Shown one piece after another: positions 18,052-26,963 of a stretch of DNA of 64,000 nucleotides (the first letter of the stretch is position 1; every line of letters starts with the position of its first letter). The position numbers and the translations under genes were made by a program. The stretch comes from DATKEJ01 sp963768715 (GTDB lineage: Bacteria > Bacteroidota > Rhodothermia > Rhodothermales > DATKEJ01): contig CAVYJC010000011.1 of NCBI GenBank assembly GCA_963768715.1, forward strand, positions 744,001 through 808,000. Reading direction: 5' to 3'. A model generated the notes under the pieces. That model had not been told where the DNA came from and ran no database searches. It was given only the letters and a program-made list of their open reading frames with translations.

Positions 18052-20421
18052 CTATTCATAGCGAAGGCTGTCAATCGGATCGGCCGTTGCGGCACGGACG
18101 GACTGGAGACATGTAGCGGCCACGGCAAGCAGCAATGTCAAGCCCGCCGCACCGACGAAGACGCCCCATCCCATGCCCGCCGTGTACGCAAAGCTTGACA
18201 GCCATTTCGACATGACCACATAACCGACCGGACTCGCAAGGGCGGCGCCGATAAGAACGAGAAGGGCGGTGTCGGTCGTTAAAAGGATCAGGATTCTTGC
18301 GGCGCTTGCCCCGAGCACTTTCCGAATGCCGATTTCCTTTGTGCGTCGTTCCGCCGAGAAGGATGCCAGCCCGAGCAATCCGAGGCAGGCAATGAAAACG
18401 GCGAGCAAGGCGAAATATCCGAGCACTCTTCCGGTTCTTGTTTCGGATTCGTGCATACTGTCGAACTGCTGGTCAAGAAAGCTGTACACAAAGGGGTAAT
18501 TGGGCTCGTAGCTCCTCATGACATTTTCGATGCCGGCAATCGTTCTGTCAGCTGCATGCGGCTCGATCCGAATGTTGAACGTGTTCAACCAGCCAGGCTG
18601 CATAAAGAGAATGAGCGGACCGATTTTCTCGTGCATCGAATGAAAGTTGAAATCCTTCACGATGCCGACAACGTTTCCGAAGTCACGGTCGATTGCGGGC
18701 ATTCCGATGCGGCCCGATTCCGCCACAGTCCAGCCCAAGGCATGCGCAGCGGTCTCATTCAGGATGTACGCGGCCGTATCCGACGGAAAATCACGTGAGA
18801 AACTGCGGCCGTCGACGATCTCGATCCCGTACGTACTTATGAAATCTTCGTCGACGCATAGCATCCTCGGTGATAGTTCCTCCTCGTCGGGCACGCCTTC
18901 GAAATCGACAGGAATGCCCCAATCGCTTCCCCCGGGCCGATTTGCTGAGAACGAAACGTTCACGACCCCGGGCACCCGCCGGAGCTGCTGCTTTATCGTC
19001 TCGTAGTGCTTCGCCGTTGCGGATTCATTGGTCGAAACGATTACGACCTGGTCCTTATTGAAGCCGAGGTCCTTGTTCCGGATATAATCGAGCTGCTTGT
19101 AGACGACTCCTGTCGCCATCAGCAGGCAGGCGGAAATGGTGAATTGGAGGACGACGAGACTCTTTCGCAGCAGGCGGGCACCACCCGGCCCGGTATCACC
19201 TTTTAGGACCTTCACGGGCCGGAAGGCAGACAACACCACGGCTGGATAAAGTCCTGCGGCGGCTCCGATGAGGCACGCCGCAATTAGAAGACCCGTCGCC
19301 AGAGGCCATCCAAGCAAAGCGTTGGGTCCGAAAGACTTGCCTGAGACCCCGTCAAAGAAATCCAGCACGGAGAAACTCAGCACCCAGGCAAGAACGACGG
19401 CCGCCATACAGATTAGGATCGATTCACCCAGGAATTGGCGAACGAGCATCGAACGGTCGGCGCCGGAGACCTTGCGTATCCCCACTTCCTGGGCACGACG
19501 TGAGGAGCGGGCAGTGGAGAGACTCACGAAGTTCGCACATGCGATGACCAGTATAAACAGTGCGATGGTCGAAAAGATGTAGACGTAGCTAACGTTTGAG
19601 TTGGCCGACATCTCGCGATGCAGGTGAGAATGGAGATGAATACTCGTCAGCGGTTGAAGGAAGGCATGGTATGCCGCGGCCGTCTCCGGCTCCAGATGTT
19701 TGTCGAGAATCTTATCGACTTGCGTTGCGACCAGGGCCGGACGCACCGATGGGGCCAAAAGCAGGTACGTGTAGAATTGATTCCACTTGACCCAGTCTCC
19801 CCTTAGCTCGTGCTGATAGCTCTCGAGCGAAACCAGAAAATCGAAAGTGAAGTGCGAGTTTGAGGGCACGTCCTCCATCACGCCACTGACCGTGAGGACG
19901 TCGTCTTTATCCATCAGGAGCGTCTTCCCCATAGGGTCTTCATCGCCGAACCAGCGCTCCGCAAACGATCTGGTGAGGACGATCTTGCCGGGACCGACGA
20001 GGGCATTGTCAGGATCGCCTTCGATCAGCGGCCACGAGAAGATGTTGAATGTTGCGGAGTCGGCGTACATGCCCTCGGTCTCAAATTGACGCCTGTCCGC
20101 GCGTTCGACGAGCGTTCGGCCGAGGAACACGAACCTCGTCTCTGCCACGACATCAGGAAGCTCCGCCTTGGCGTCCGGTCCCCAAGGATCGGCAACCTTG
20201 GCGATTCCATTCCCAAAAGACGCACCGTCGACATGAAGCGCCAGCCGATAGATCCGGTCAGCGTCCGCGTGATACCTATCGTAGCTGAGTTCGTCGCGGA
20301 CGTAGAGAAAGATCAACAGACAGGAAGCCATTCCGACAGAAAGGCCGGCGACATTGATGAATGCAAAGGCCCAGTGGCGCCGCAAGTTTCGAATGGTAAT
20401 CTTGAGGTAGTTCCAGAGCAT
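18052..20421 (-). CDS. ABC transporter permease, MacB/FtsX type
   Basis: 789 residues from the ATG at 20421 (MLWNYLKITIRNLRRHWAFA). The layout is that of large Bacteroidota MacB-like permeases: N-terminal helix and MacB periplasmic core domain (GLSVGMASCLLIFLYVRDEL start), a first FtsX domain of three helices around residue 290-430, a second periplasmic domain, and a final FtsX domain with LLGLASFSAERRTKEIGIRK and VLGASAARIL. Such mechanotransmission permeases move substrates from the periplasm outward rather than across the inner membrane. It is the only permease downstream of two ATPase genes and a MacA-like adaptor, so it is probably their membrane partner. A 17-base palindromic repeat separates it from the ATPase gene. 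Confidence 0.92.
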   Translation of the reverse strand: MLWNYLKITIRNLRRHWAFAFINVAGLSVGMASCLLIFLYVRDELSYDRYHADADRIYRLALHVDGASFGNGIAKVADPWGPDAKAELPDVVAETRFVFLGRTLVERADRRQFETEGMYADSATFNIFSWPLIEGDPDNALVGPGKIVLTRSFAERWFGDEDPMGKTLLMDKDDVLTVSGVMEDVPSNSHFTFDFLVSLESYQHELRGDWVKWNQFYTYLLLAPSVRPALVATQVDKILDKHLEPETAAAYHAFLQPLTSIHLHSHLHREMSANSNVSYVYIFSTIALFILVIACANFVSLSTARSSRRAQEVGIRKVSGADRSMLVRQFLGESILICMAAVVLAWVLSFSVLDFFDGVSGKSFGPNALLGWPLATGLLIAACLIGAAAGLYPAVVLSAFRPVKVLKGDTGPGGARLLRKSLVVLQFTISACLLMATGVVYKQLDYIRNKDLGFNKDQVVIVSTNESATAKHYETIKQQLRRVPGVVNVSFSANRPGGSDWGIPVDFEGVPDEEELSPRMLCVDEDFISTYGIEIVDGRSFSRDFPSDTAAYILNETAAHALGWTVAESGRIGMPAIDRDFGNVVGIVKDFNFHSMHEKIGPLILFMQPGWLNTFNIRIEPHAADRTIAGIENVMRSYEPNYPFVYSFLDQQFDSMHESETRTGRVLGYFALLAVFIACLGLLGLASFSAERRTKEIGIRKVLGASAARILILLTTDTALLVLIGAALASPVGYVVMSKWLSSFAYTAGMGWGVFVGAAGLTLLLAVAATCLQSVRAATADPIDSLRYE

Positions 20422-20451
20422 TTGTACGCACTCAAATCTGGCGAACAAGAA

Positions 20452-20511
20452 ACCTGTCGGGTCTTAAGACCTGACGGGTTTTAAAACCTGACAGGTCTTA
20501 AGACCTATCAG
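20452..20511. repeat. Tandem 17-bp palindromic repeat (ACCTGWCRGGT + YTTAAR)
   Basis: Three complete 17-base units and one partial unit: ACCTGTCGGGTCTTAAG (20452-20468), ACCTGACGGGTTTTAAA (20469-20485), ACCTGACAGGTCTTAAG (20486-20502), then ACCTATCAG. Each half is self-complementary, so the block could fold as several alternative hairpins. It sits within the operon between the ATPase and permease genes. A related two-unit copy lies at 27878-27911. Confidence 0.85.
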
Positions 20512-20549
20512 CCTGGTCTTCACAATTCCCTGTCAGGGCCGTCAATTGG

Positions 20550-21254
20550 CTACGCGAGAGCGCCGTCTCGCACGTCGGCGATCGGTTTGTCGTCGAGGAC
20601 GCGACCGTCCAGCAGTTGGATAATGCGAGTGCCGTAGGCAGCGTACGTCTCGTTGTGCGTGACCTGGATCACCGTAACGCCGTCTTCGTCGTTGAGCGTC
20701 CGCATCAATTCCATCACGCGGTCGCCCTGACTCGAATGGAGATTACCCGTCGGCTCGTCTGCCAGGATGAGCGTCGGTCGAATCACCAGGGCCCTGGCGA
20801 CACCGACGATTTGCTGCTGTCCCCCCGACAACTGACTCGGGAAGAGATCCTTCTTGGCAACGAGGTTGAAGCGATCCAGGATGTCAGCCACGATCCCCTG
20901 CCGCTCCGAGCGTTTCACTTTCTTGTAGAGGAGCGGTGTCTCGATGTTTTCGTACACCGTGAGGTCGTCAAGCAGGTGGTAAGCCTGAAAGATGAACCCT
21001 ATGTGCTCGCGGTGAAGTTCTGCGCGACGCCGGTCATTGATCTTGTGGACAGGCTCGCCAAGAAAGCTGTAAGAACCGCTCGTGGGTTCGTCCAACATGC
21101 CGAGAATATGGAGCAGGGTCGACTTCCCGGATCCCGATGGACCCATGACCGATACGAACTCACCTTCCTTTACGTCGAAACTCACCTCGTCGAGGATCGT
21201 CGTTTTGCGAAGGCCTTGGGAGTAGGACTTTGTGAGATTCCTGACGGTGATCAT
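20550..21254 (-). CDS. ABC transporter ATPase with divergent D-loop (LolD/MacB type)
   Basis: 234 residues. Walker A GPSGSGKST (38-46), Q-loop Q90 (FIFQAYHLL), signature LSGGQ (142-146), Walker B LILADE (162-167) and switch H200 are intact. Two positions deviate: the Arg after the signature (normally QQQRV) is I149, and the D-loop reads NLHSSQ, with H173 replacing the conserved Asp of NLDS. The adjacent ATPase gene has both residues intact. The pair may form a heterodimer with one altered site. It lies 23 bases downstream of the other ATPase gene and is followed by the permease gene after the palindromic repeat. Confidence 0.92.
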   Translation of the reverse strand: MITVRNLTKSYSQGLRKTTILDEVSFDVKEGEFVSVMGPSGSGKSTLLHILGMLDEPTSGSYSFLGEPVHKINDRRRAELHREHIGFIFQAYHLLDDLTVYENIETPLLYKKVKRSERQGIVADILDRFNLVAKKDLFPSQLSGGQQQIVGVARALVIRPTLILADEPTGNLHSSQGDRVMELMRTLNDEDGVTVIQVTHNETYAAYGTRIIQLLDGRVLDDKPIADVRDGALA

Positions 21255-21277
21255 TTCGGGCGCAAGATGGTCGTTAA

Positions 21278-21988
21278 TCAGGCAGCTGTTTGCGGTGCGT
21301 GCGCATATCGATCGCGCATGAAGTTTTCAGTCACGACATGACCGTCGAACAGGTGGATAATCCGGTGGCTGTACTCGGCGTCAGCCGGCGAGTGCGTCAC
21401 CATGGCGATTGTGGTACCTGCCTCATTCAGCTCGCGCAGCAGATTCATCACTTCCTCTCCGTTCGTGGAGTCGAGGTTTCCTGTCGGCTCGTCGGCGAGG
21501 ATCAGCTTGGGCGAAGCAACGACCGCTCGCGCCACGGCAACACGCTGCTGTTGACCGCCGGAAAGCTGCTGCGGAAAATGGTTCTGCCGATGAGCAATCT
21601 GGGTGCGCTCGAGGGCCTCCATGACTCGCTCCTTTCGTTCGGCGGGTGACGTCCCGAGATACAACAGCGGAAGCTCCACGTTTTCATAGACCGAGAGCTC
21701 ATCGATGAGATTGAAGCTCTGGAAAATGAAGCCGATGTTTCCCTTACGCTGGCGCGCACGCTGCCGCTCGTTCATCGCGCTTACCTCGGCATTGCCGAAG
21801 TGGTAATTGCCCGACGAGGGACTGTCCAACAAGCCAAGGATGTTCAGCAGCGTCGACTTGCCGCAGCCCGAAGGGCCCATAATTGAAACGAACTCTCCTT
21901 CCGCGATCTCGATGTTCACTTCGTTCAACGCAGTCGTTTCGACTTCGTCGGTGCGGTAGACTTTCGTGAGATTTGTGGTGCGAATCAT
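21278..21988 (-). CDS. ABC transporter ATPase, canonical (LolD/MacB type)
   Basis: 236 residues of the MacB/LolD ATPase family, with all motifs intact: Walker A GPSGCGKST (38-46), FIFQSFNLI (Q90), LSGGQQQRVAVARA (142 onward), LILADEPTGNLDS (Walker B plus D-loop) and VTHSPADAEYSHRI. It energises the FtsX-type permease from the cytoplasm. It is located 55 bases after the adaptor gene and 23 bases before the second ATPase gene. The usual arrangement in this family is one ATPase for one permease, so having two is notable. Confidence 0.95.
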   Translation of the reverse strand: MIRTTNLTKVYRTDEVETTALNEVNIEIAEGEFVSIMGPSGCGKSTLLNILGLLDSPSSGNYHFGNAEVSAMNERQRARQRKGNIGFIFQSFNLIDELSVYENVELPLLYLGTSPAERKERVMEALERTQIAHRQNHFPQQLSGGQQQRVAVARAVVASPKLILADEPTGNLDSTNGEEVMNLLRELNEAGTTIAMVTHSPADAEYSHRIIHLFDGHVVTENFMRDRYAHAPQTAA

Positions 21989-22043
21989 GTGCTTAAATGA
22001 TTTTGGGGTTCACACAGGATGAGGGTGAAAGAACACGGCGCCA

Positions 22044-23387
22044 TCAATCCAGATTCAGAACGTCGGCATCCCCGAATGAATCGTAGCTGGAAGTAACCAC
22101 CCGGTCTCCCTCCTCGAGTCCTTCCAGCACTTCATAGTATCTGGGGTTCTGCCTGCCAAGCCGAATGTCCCGACGGACGGCCCTGTCCCCAGATTCGTCA
22201 ACGACGTACACCCAGTTTCCGCCGGTAGACTGGAAGAATCCACCTTTCGGGACGATCAGCGCCTCGGCCGGATCACTCATTTCGAGCTGAAAGCGGACGG
22301 TTTGACCGCGTCGAATACCCTCGGGCACATCATCAACGAAGTCGAGGTCGACCTCGAACCGCCCGTTGGTGACCTGCGGATAGACGCGCGAGACGCGCAG
22401 CTGGTAAACCTTTCCGGCAATCGGCTGCGTCGTTGCCGTCTGCCCGCGACTCACTCTAGCGATATAGAACTCGTCGACCGCAGCCCTGATGCTGTGGCCG
22501 TCCAGCAGGTCGATCTGACCGAACCTGTCCCCCGACGACCTCAGTTCTCCGATCTCGGCGTCGAGAGCTGTGAGCTGGCCCGACACCGGCGCCCGGATGG
22601 TGAGATTGTCCAGGATCCTCTCCAGAATCCTGTAGTTGTCCTCCATGCGCTGGGCCGCGTTTTCCATCCGTTGGATGTCGCTCACCATTCGAACCGAATC
22701 AGCACGGAACGCCTGCAGCGTCAATTTTCGATTCTGGACCCAGTACGCATGTTCGTCCTTCACCCGATCATACTCCTCTTCTGAGATCAGCTTCTTGTCG
22801 TAGAGCGCCTGATTCCGTTCGAGTGATCGATTCAATCGGAGGATCTCATAGCTCATCTGCGCGAGCTGCTGCCGGCGCGTCAAAGTCTCCTGCTCCATCC
22901 TGAATCGTGTATCCTGGAGGCGATTGATCTGCTCGATCCGCTGTGCGTCTGCGTTCACGAGATTGAGCTCGAGCGAATTGTTCGAAAGCTTGAGGAGCGG
23001 CTGCCCCTTCTCGACGGTGGATCCTTCGATCACATAGATTTCTTCGACCCGACCTCCTTCGACGGCATCCAGGAACACAGTCCGCCGCGGCCGCACGTTG
23101 CCCGTCGCCGAGATACTCTCGACAAAAGGCGCACGCTCTACGTTCGCGACGGTAATCCTGCTCGTATCGACGTTGAAACGCTTGCCCCCGGTCGAAGCCG
23201 AGATGCCCCAAACGATCAATCCGACGAGCACGATTCCGCCAACGATCGTGGCGATCCGCTTGGGACCCCATCTATTCTTTTTCACGACGCGGTCCACGCC
23301 CTCACCGCCGGATGCCCCTGAACCGACCCGAGACGTCAAGATTGAACCGTTGGAGTTCGTCGACTTCTCCGTACTAACCTTTGTCAT
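22044..23387 (-). CDS. MacA/HlyD-like periplasmic adaptor subunit
   Basis: 447 residues. A charged cytoplasmic N terminus of about 40 residues precedes one membrane helix (45-63, IATIVGGIVLVGLIVWGIS). The first lipoyl half follows (VEEIYVIEGSTVEKGQPLLKL), then a long coiled-coil hairpin of roughly 120 residues, the second lipoyl half (LTIRAPVSGQLTALDAEIGE) and the beta-barrel and membrane-proximal domains. These adaptors bridge a MacB-type permease to an outer-membrane channel, and no TolC homologue is present in the window. It is the first gene of the operon: a sigma-54 promoter lies about 48 bases upstream, and the sigma-54 activator gene is divergent. Confidence 0.93.
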   Translation of the reverse strand: MTKVSTEKSTNSNGSILTSRVGSGASGGEGVDRVVKKNRWGPKRIATIVGGIVLVGLIVWGISASTGGKRFNVDTSRITVANVERAPFVESISATGNVRPRRTVFLDAVEGGRVEEIYVIEGSTVEKGQPLLKLSNNSLELNLVNADAQRIEQINRLQDTRFRMEQETLTRRQQLAQMSYEILRLNRSLERNQALYDKKLISEEEYDRVKDEHAYWVQNRKLTLQAFRADSVRMVSDIQRMENAAQRMEDNYRILERILDNLTIRAPVSGQLTALDAEIGELRSSGDRFGQIDLLDGHSIRAAVDEFYIARVSRGQTATTQPIAGKVYQLRVSRVYPQVTNGRFEVDLDFVDDVPEGIRRGQTVRFQLEMSDPAEALIVPKGGFFQSTGGNWVYVVDESGDRAVRRDIRLGRQNPRYYEVLEGLEEGDRVVTSSYDSFGDADVLNLD

Positions 23388-23434
23388 ATCTGCCTGCCGG
23401 CCGTTCGACCAGTCTGGTATTCTGATCCTTTGTC

Positions 23435-23452
23435 AAGCAATCAACATGCCAA
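23435..23452 (-). promoter_or_regulatory. Sigma-54 (-24/-12) promoter of the adaptor/ABC operon
   Basis: On the minus strand the sequence TTGGCATGttgaTTGCTT matches the sigma-54 consensus TGGCACG-N4-TTGCW. The invariant GG (23449-23450) and GC (23437-23438) are separated by exactly 10 bases. Transcription would start near 23425, giving a leader of about 38 bases before the adaptor ATG at 23387. The divergent gene encodes a sigma-54 activator, which supports the call. Confidence 0.82.
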
Positions 23453-23514
23453 CATGAATGGCCTTACGGCTTCCAGACAAAAAAGATGCTAGATTTTTAA
23501 CTGACGCAACCTTT

Positions 23515-23557
23515 GGTGTTCGGCCCCAGTACATTAGGTGTCCGGAAACGAACACCG
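23515..23557. promoter_or_regulatory. Probable enhancer sites for the sigma-54 activator
   Basis: An inverted repeat GGTGTCCGGAAACGAACACC (23537-23556; half-site GGTGTYCG, 4-base spacer) is centred about 121 bases upstream of the predicted sigma-54 transcription start. A further half-site GGTGTTCG lies at 23515-23522, about 94 bases upstream. Enhancers of NtrC-family activators usually lie 80-150 bases upstream. The assignment to the divergent activator is an inference from position and symmetry. Confidence 0.6.
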
Positions 23558-23646
23558 CGACGGTTATCAATCGGACTCGTCGGATGACGCATTCTCGCCG
23601 ATTCTTTCGCCTTGCTCTCCCATCCAATGGACCCAATCAGTGACAG

Positions 23647-25023
23647 ATGAAGGAATTTGGACACATTCTGGTTGTCGATGACAACGCCGACGTGCTGCAG
23701 GCAATGCGGTTATTCCTCAAGCGCCATGCGGCGGCGGTACGCACGGAAGAAGATCCTGACAAAATACCTGGGTTGGTGGGGAGTGAAGATTACGACGCGA
23801 TCCTCCTGGACATGAACTTCTCACAGGGAATGACCAGCGGGAAAGAGGGTCTCGACTGGCTGCAGCGTATCCTGGCCATCGATCCGACCGCTGTCGTCGT
23901 TCTTATGACAGCGTACGGCGACGTCGCCACGGCAGTCGACGCGATCAAGCACGGAGCTACAGATTTTGTACTCAAGCCGTGGACGAATGAGCGACTGCTG
24001 GCAACCCTCTCCTCTGCCGCGAAACTTCGCAAATCGCTCAAGGAAACCACGCGACTCAAGACCACGCAAGAACTGCTGAAGGAAGACATCGATAGAAGAT
24101 TCCCGGAGCTTGTCGGCGGTCTTTCCGCATCTATGCAGCGTGTTTTCGAAACGATCGAAAAGGTCGCTCGCACCGACGCCAGCGTACTCATCCTCGGTGA
24201 GAATGGCACGGGTAAGGAACTCGTGGCGCGCGCTCTTCACCGGGCGTCGAATCGGAGCACCGACGTCTTCGTCCCGGTCGACATGGGAGCCATCCCCGAG
24301 TCACTCTTTGAGAGTGAGCTCTTCGGCCATGTCAAGGGCGCCTTCACCGATGCCCACACCGATCGAGCCGGCAGGTTCGAGGTCGCGTCGGGCGGAACAC
24401 TCTTCCTGGATGAGATTGGCAACGTGTCGACGCCCATGCAGGCAAAGATCCTCAGTGCCATTCAGCGGAAGGAAATCGTTCGCGTCGGATCGACTAAATC
24501 AACCTCGATTGACGTGCGATTAATCTGTGCCACGAACATGCCGATCTACGAGATGGTAAAGGATCGGACTTTCCGGCAAGACCTCCTCTATAGAATCAAC
24601 ACAGTGGAAATTCGAATTCCGGCGCTGAGGGAGCGCCGCGAAGACATCCCCGTCCTCGTCGATCATTTTCTGAAGCGCTACGGTAAGAAATACGACAGCA
24701 GGGTGCAGGGAGTCAGCCCAGACGCCCTGGCTCGGATGAAGGCGTATAGCTGGCCTGGAAATGTCCGTGAACTCGAGCATATGATCGAGCGAGCGCTGAT
24801 CATGACGGAGACTCCGCTCCTTCAATCGGAGGATTTCTTTTTCGCGGGCGATCCCGGGTCTCACGATGCCGACGGTCTCGCCAGCTTCAACCTCGAAGAC
24901 GTGGAGCGCACCATAATCCGGAAGGCCTTGACATTGCACGACGGCAATATCAGCCAGGCCGCGAATGAACTCGGTCTTTCGAGGGCCGCCCTTTACCGTC
25001 GCTTGGAGAAGTACGGATTGTAG
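23647..25023 (+). CDS. Sigma-54-dependent response regulator (NtrC/AtoC family)
   Basis: 458 residues in three domains. The receiver (1-125) has the acidic pair D11/D12, phosphoacceptor D55 and K110. The AAA+ domain has Walker A GENGTGKE (184-191), a sigma-54 contact loop reading GAFTDA (231-236) instead of the textbook GAFTGA, and Walker B LFLDE (252-256). The C-terminal Fis-type helix-turn-helix ends ISQAANELGLSRAALYRRLE. It would remodel closed sigma-54 complexes after phosphorylation. The gene diverges from the export operon, which carries a sigma-54 promoter and upstream inverted repeats, so that operon is the likely target. The histidine kinase gene follows after 46 bases. Confidence 0.95.
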   Translation: MKEFGHILVVDDNADVLQAMRLFLKRHAAAVRTEEDPDKIPGLVGSEDYDAILLDMNFSQGMTSGKEGLDWLQRILAIDPTAVVVLMTAYGDVATAVDAIKHGATDFVLKPWTNERLLATLSSAAKLRKSLKETTRLKTTQELLKEDIDRRFPELVGGLSASMQRVFETIEKVARTDASVLILGENGTGKELVARALHRASNRSTDVFVPVDMGAIPESLFESELFGHVKGAFTDAHTDRAGRFEVASGGTLFLDEIGNVSTPMQAKILSAIQRKEIVRVGSTKSTSIDVRLICATNMPIYEMVKDRTFRQDLLYRINTVEIRIPALRERREDIPVLVDHFLKRYGKKYDSRVQGVSPDALARMKAYSWPGNVRELEHMIERALIMTETPLLQSEDFFFAGDPGSHDADGLASFNLEDVERTIIRKALTLHDGNISQAANELGLSRAALYRRLEKYGL

Positions 25024-25069
25024 ATTTCTTCCATTCGGTCCTTCGCATCAAAACAGCGTTTTCTTAATC

Positions 25070-26458
25070 GTGGCAGTCACGCTTCGCCATTTTCGCATTC
25101 ACGTCGTCGTCAGGCTGACGCTAATCGGCCTGACGATCTTTGCTGGAATTGCGCTGTACTCGTGGTCGGCCTCGATCCCGTCCGTAATCCTGGTAGCGGT
25201 CGCTGCCGTCTACCAACTGATCTCTCTGATTCGTTACGTCGAAAAGACGAATCGGGATCTGGCTCGCCTCCTCCAATCCATTCGCTACAGCGATTTCACA
25301 CAGAGCTTCAATTCGGAGGAGCGCGGTGAGGCATTCTCCGAGCTTTCGGGCGCCTTCCGATCTGTCGTCAGCGATTTTAGGGCCGTCAGGCGGGAGAAGG
25401 AAGAGAGTTTTCAGTACCTGCACACGATCATGCAGCACGTCGGGATCGGGCTCATCTCGTTCAAATCGAGCGGTGAAGTCAGCCTGATCAATTCCGCCGC
25501 CAAGAAACTGCTCAGAGTCCCCTACCTCAGAAATGTCGAAAAGCTGCGTTCCCTGAACGAAACGCTTACCGATGCCCTGTTGGCGATTGGAAACGGCGAG
25601 AAGCGGCTCATCAAACTGACACTCGACGGCGAGTTGCTCGACTTGTCCATCTACGGGACCGAGTTCAAAATGGGCGGCCAGCTTTATCGCCTGGTATCAA
25701 TCCAGAATATCCGCAGCGAGCTCGAGGATGTCGAAGTAGCGGCCTGGCAAACTTTGACGCGCGTCCTGGCGCACGAAATCATGAACTCGGTCGCACCGAT
25801 TTCGTCACTGGCCACGACCGCCGACTCCCTCCTCGAAGACATCGGCAAAGGCGATGCGGCTAGCTGATACCGAGCATCTGAATGACGTCCGAGGCGCCGT
25901 CAGTACGATTGCCCGCCGTAGTGAAGGGCTGCTGAGCTTCGTTCAGGCGTATCGGAGCGTAACTCGCGTTCCAACTCCGGATAGAAAGCGATTCCGCGTT
26001 TCTGACTTGGCGAACTCCGTTTCCGATCTGATGCGCCCGATAACGAGCCGAAATGAAGGTATCTTTTGAATGTATCGTGAAGCAGCAGTGAGATGGAGTT
26101 GCATCGCCGATCGCGAGATGATTGAGCAGGTTCTCATCAACCTCGTCAAGAACGCTGCGGAGGCGGCGGCAGGCAATGGGGCGCACCCCGCAGATGGATT
26201 ACGCCAAAGCCACCCTCCTGAAGTGAGACTGAGGGCCTTCGTTGACCCGAGGGGACACACGATCATCGAGGTAACTGACAACGGCCCAGGGCATTCCGCA
26301 GGAGACACTCGAAAAGGTATTCGTCCCCTTCTTCACCACGAAGAAGGAAGGATCAGGAATTGGGCTCAGCCTGAGCCGGGAGGTGATGCGACGGCACGGT
26401 GGAACGATTGCCCTCACGTCCGGGCCCAAGCGGCACAACGGCCACGCTGAGATTCTAG
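25070..26458 (+). pseudogene. Sensor histidine kinase (NtrY/PAS type) with multiple frameshifts
   Basis: The cognate-looking kinase of the upstream activator. It begins at GTG 25070 with two membrane helices (VVRLTLIGLTIFAG, IPSVILVAVAAVYQLI), then HAMP-like and PAS segments (IMQHVGIGLISF) and a phosphoacceptor region LAHEIMNSVAPISSL. The frame then breaks repeatedly: near 25860 (continuing as DTEHLNDVRGAVSTIARR), near 26066 at TTTT (ECIVKQQ), near 26080-26105 (ADREMIEQVLINLVKNAAEA), near 26285 at GGG (IPQETLEKVFVPFFTTK, then GSGIGLSLSREVMRRHGG) and near 26430, ending TATLRF at TAG 26456. All ATPase boxes exist but in different frames. At least five indels lie within 600 bases. Real decay and a low-quality consensus patch are both possible. 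Confidence 0.85.
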
Positions 26459-26486
26459 GTTTGCTTGGCACAAAGGTTTGTTGGGC

Positions 26487-26963
26487 TCACTGCACCGGAT
26501 TCCGAATGATCTTGAATGTGTTCGAGCGTCTTTCCTCGTCGCTCAAGGCCCGCTTGAACGCCGGGTCCCAGAAGAGGTCAACCGACATTCGATAACGAAC
26601 CGTCTCATCGAAAGCCGCTCCCTGAATGTTTCCCAGAGCAGACTTCCGGTCGAATCCCAGGTCGAACACTTCTTCCTCGCTCGTATCTATTGCCCGAGGG
26701 CTGAGGCATTCCTCAAAGCCGTGTACCATCCAGCGGTTCACGACCCGGTCTTCGTCTAACTCTTCCAGATAGACCTGTCCAGTGCAGATGTAGAAAATGG
26801 GATTGTCGGACTTGTTTGAAACACGCAGCGAGATCACCGTCTCCGGAATAGGCGTGTAGTGCCCGGTATCGGTCCGTATGTCGATTTCAGGTTTGTCATC
26901 CCCGAACAGGCTGCAACCTGCCAGGGCGAATACCGTTAGGAATATCGCGAGACGAGCGTGCAC
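26487..26963 (-). CDS. Putative lipoprotein, 158 residues
   Basis: Starts at GTG 26963 with a lipoprotein signal peptide (VHARLAIFLTVFALAGCSLFG); lipidation would be at the Cys of ALAGC. The mature part is beta-rich (TVISLRVSNKSDNPIFYICT) and looks like an Ig-like or intracellular-inhibitor-type sandwich, but no family is recognised. The frame stays open 67 codons further upstream without a plausible start, which is treated as non-coding. It converges with the broken kinase gene (28-base gap) and lies downstream of a small membrane protein gene in the same direction. Confidence 0.7.
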   Translation of the reverse strand: MHARLAIFLTVFALAGCSLFGDDKPEIDIRTDTGHYTPIPETVISLRVSNKSDNPIFYICTGQVYLEELDEDRVVNRWMVHGFEECLSPRAIDTSEEEVFDLGFDRKSALGNIQGAAFDETVRYRMSVDLFWDPAFKRALSDEERRSNTFKIIRNPVQ

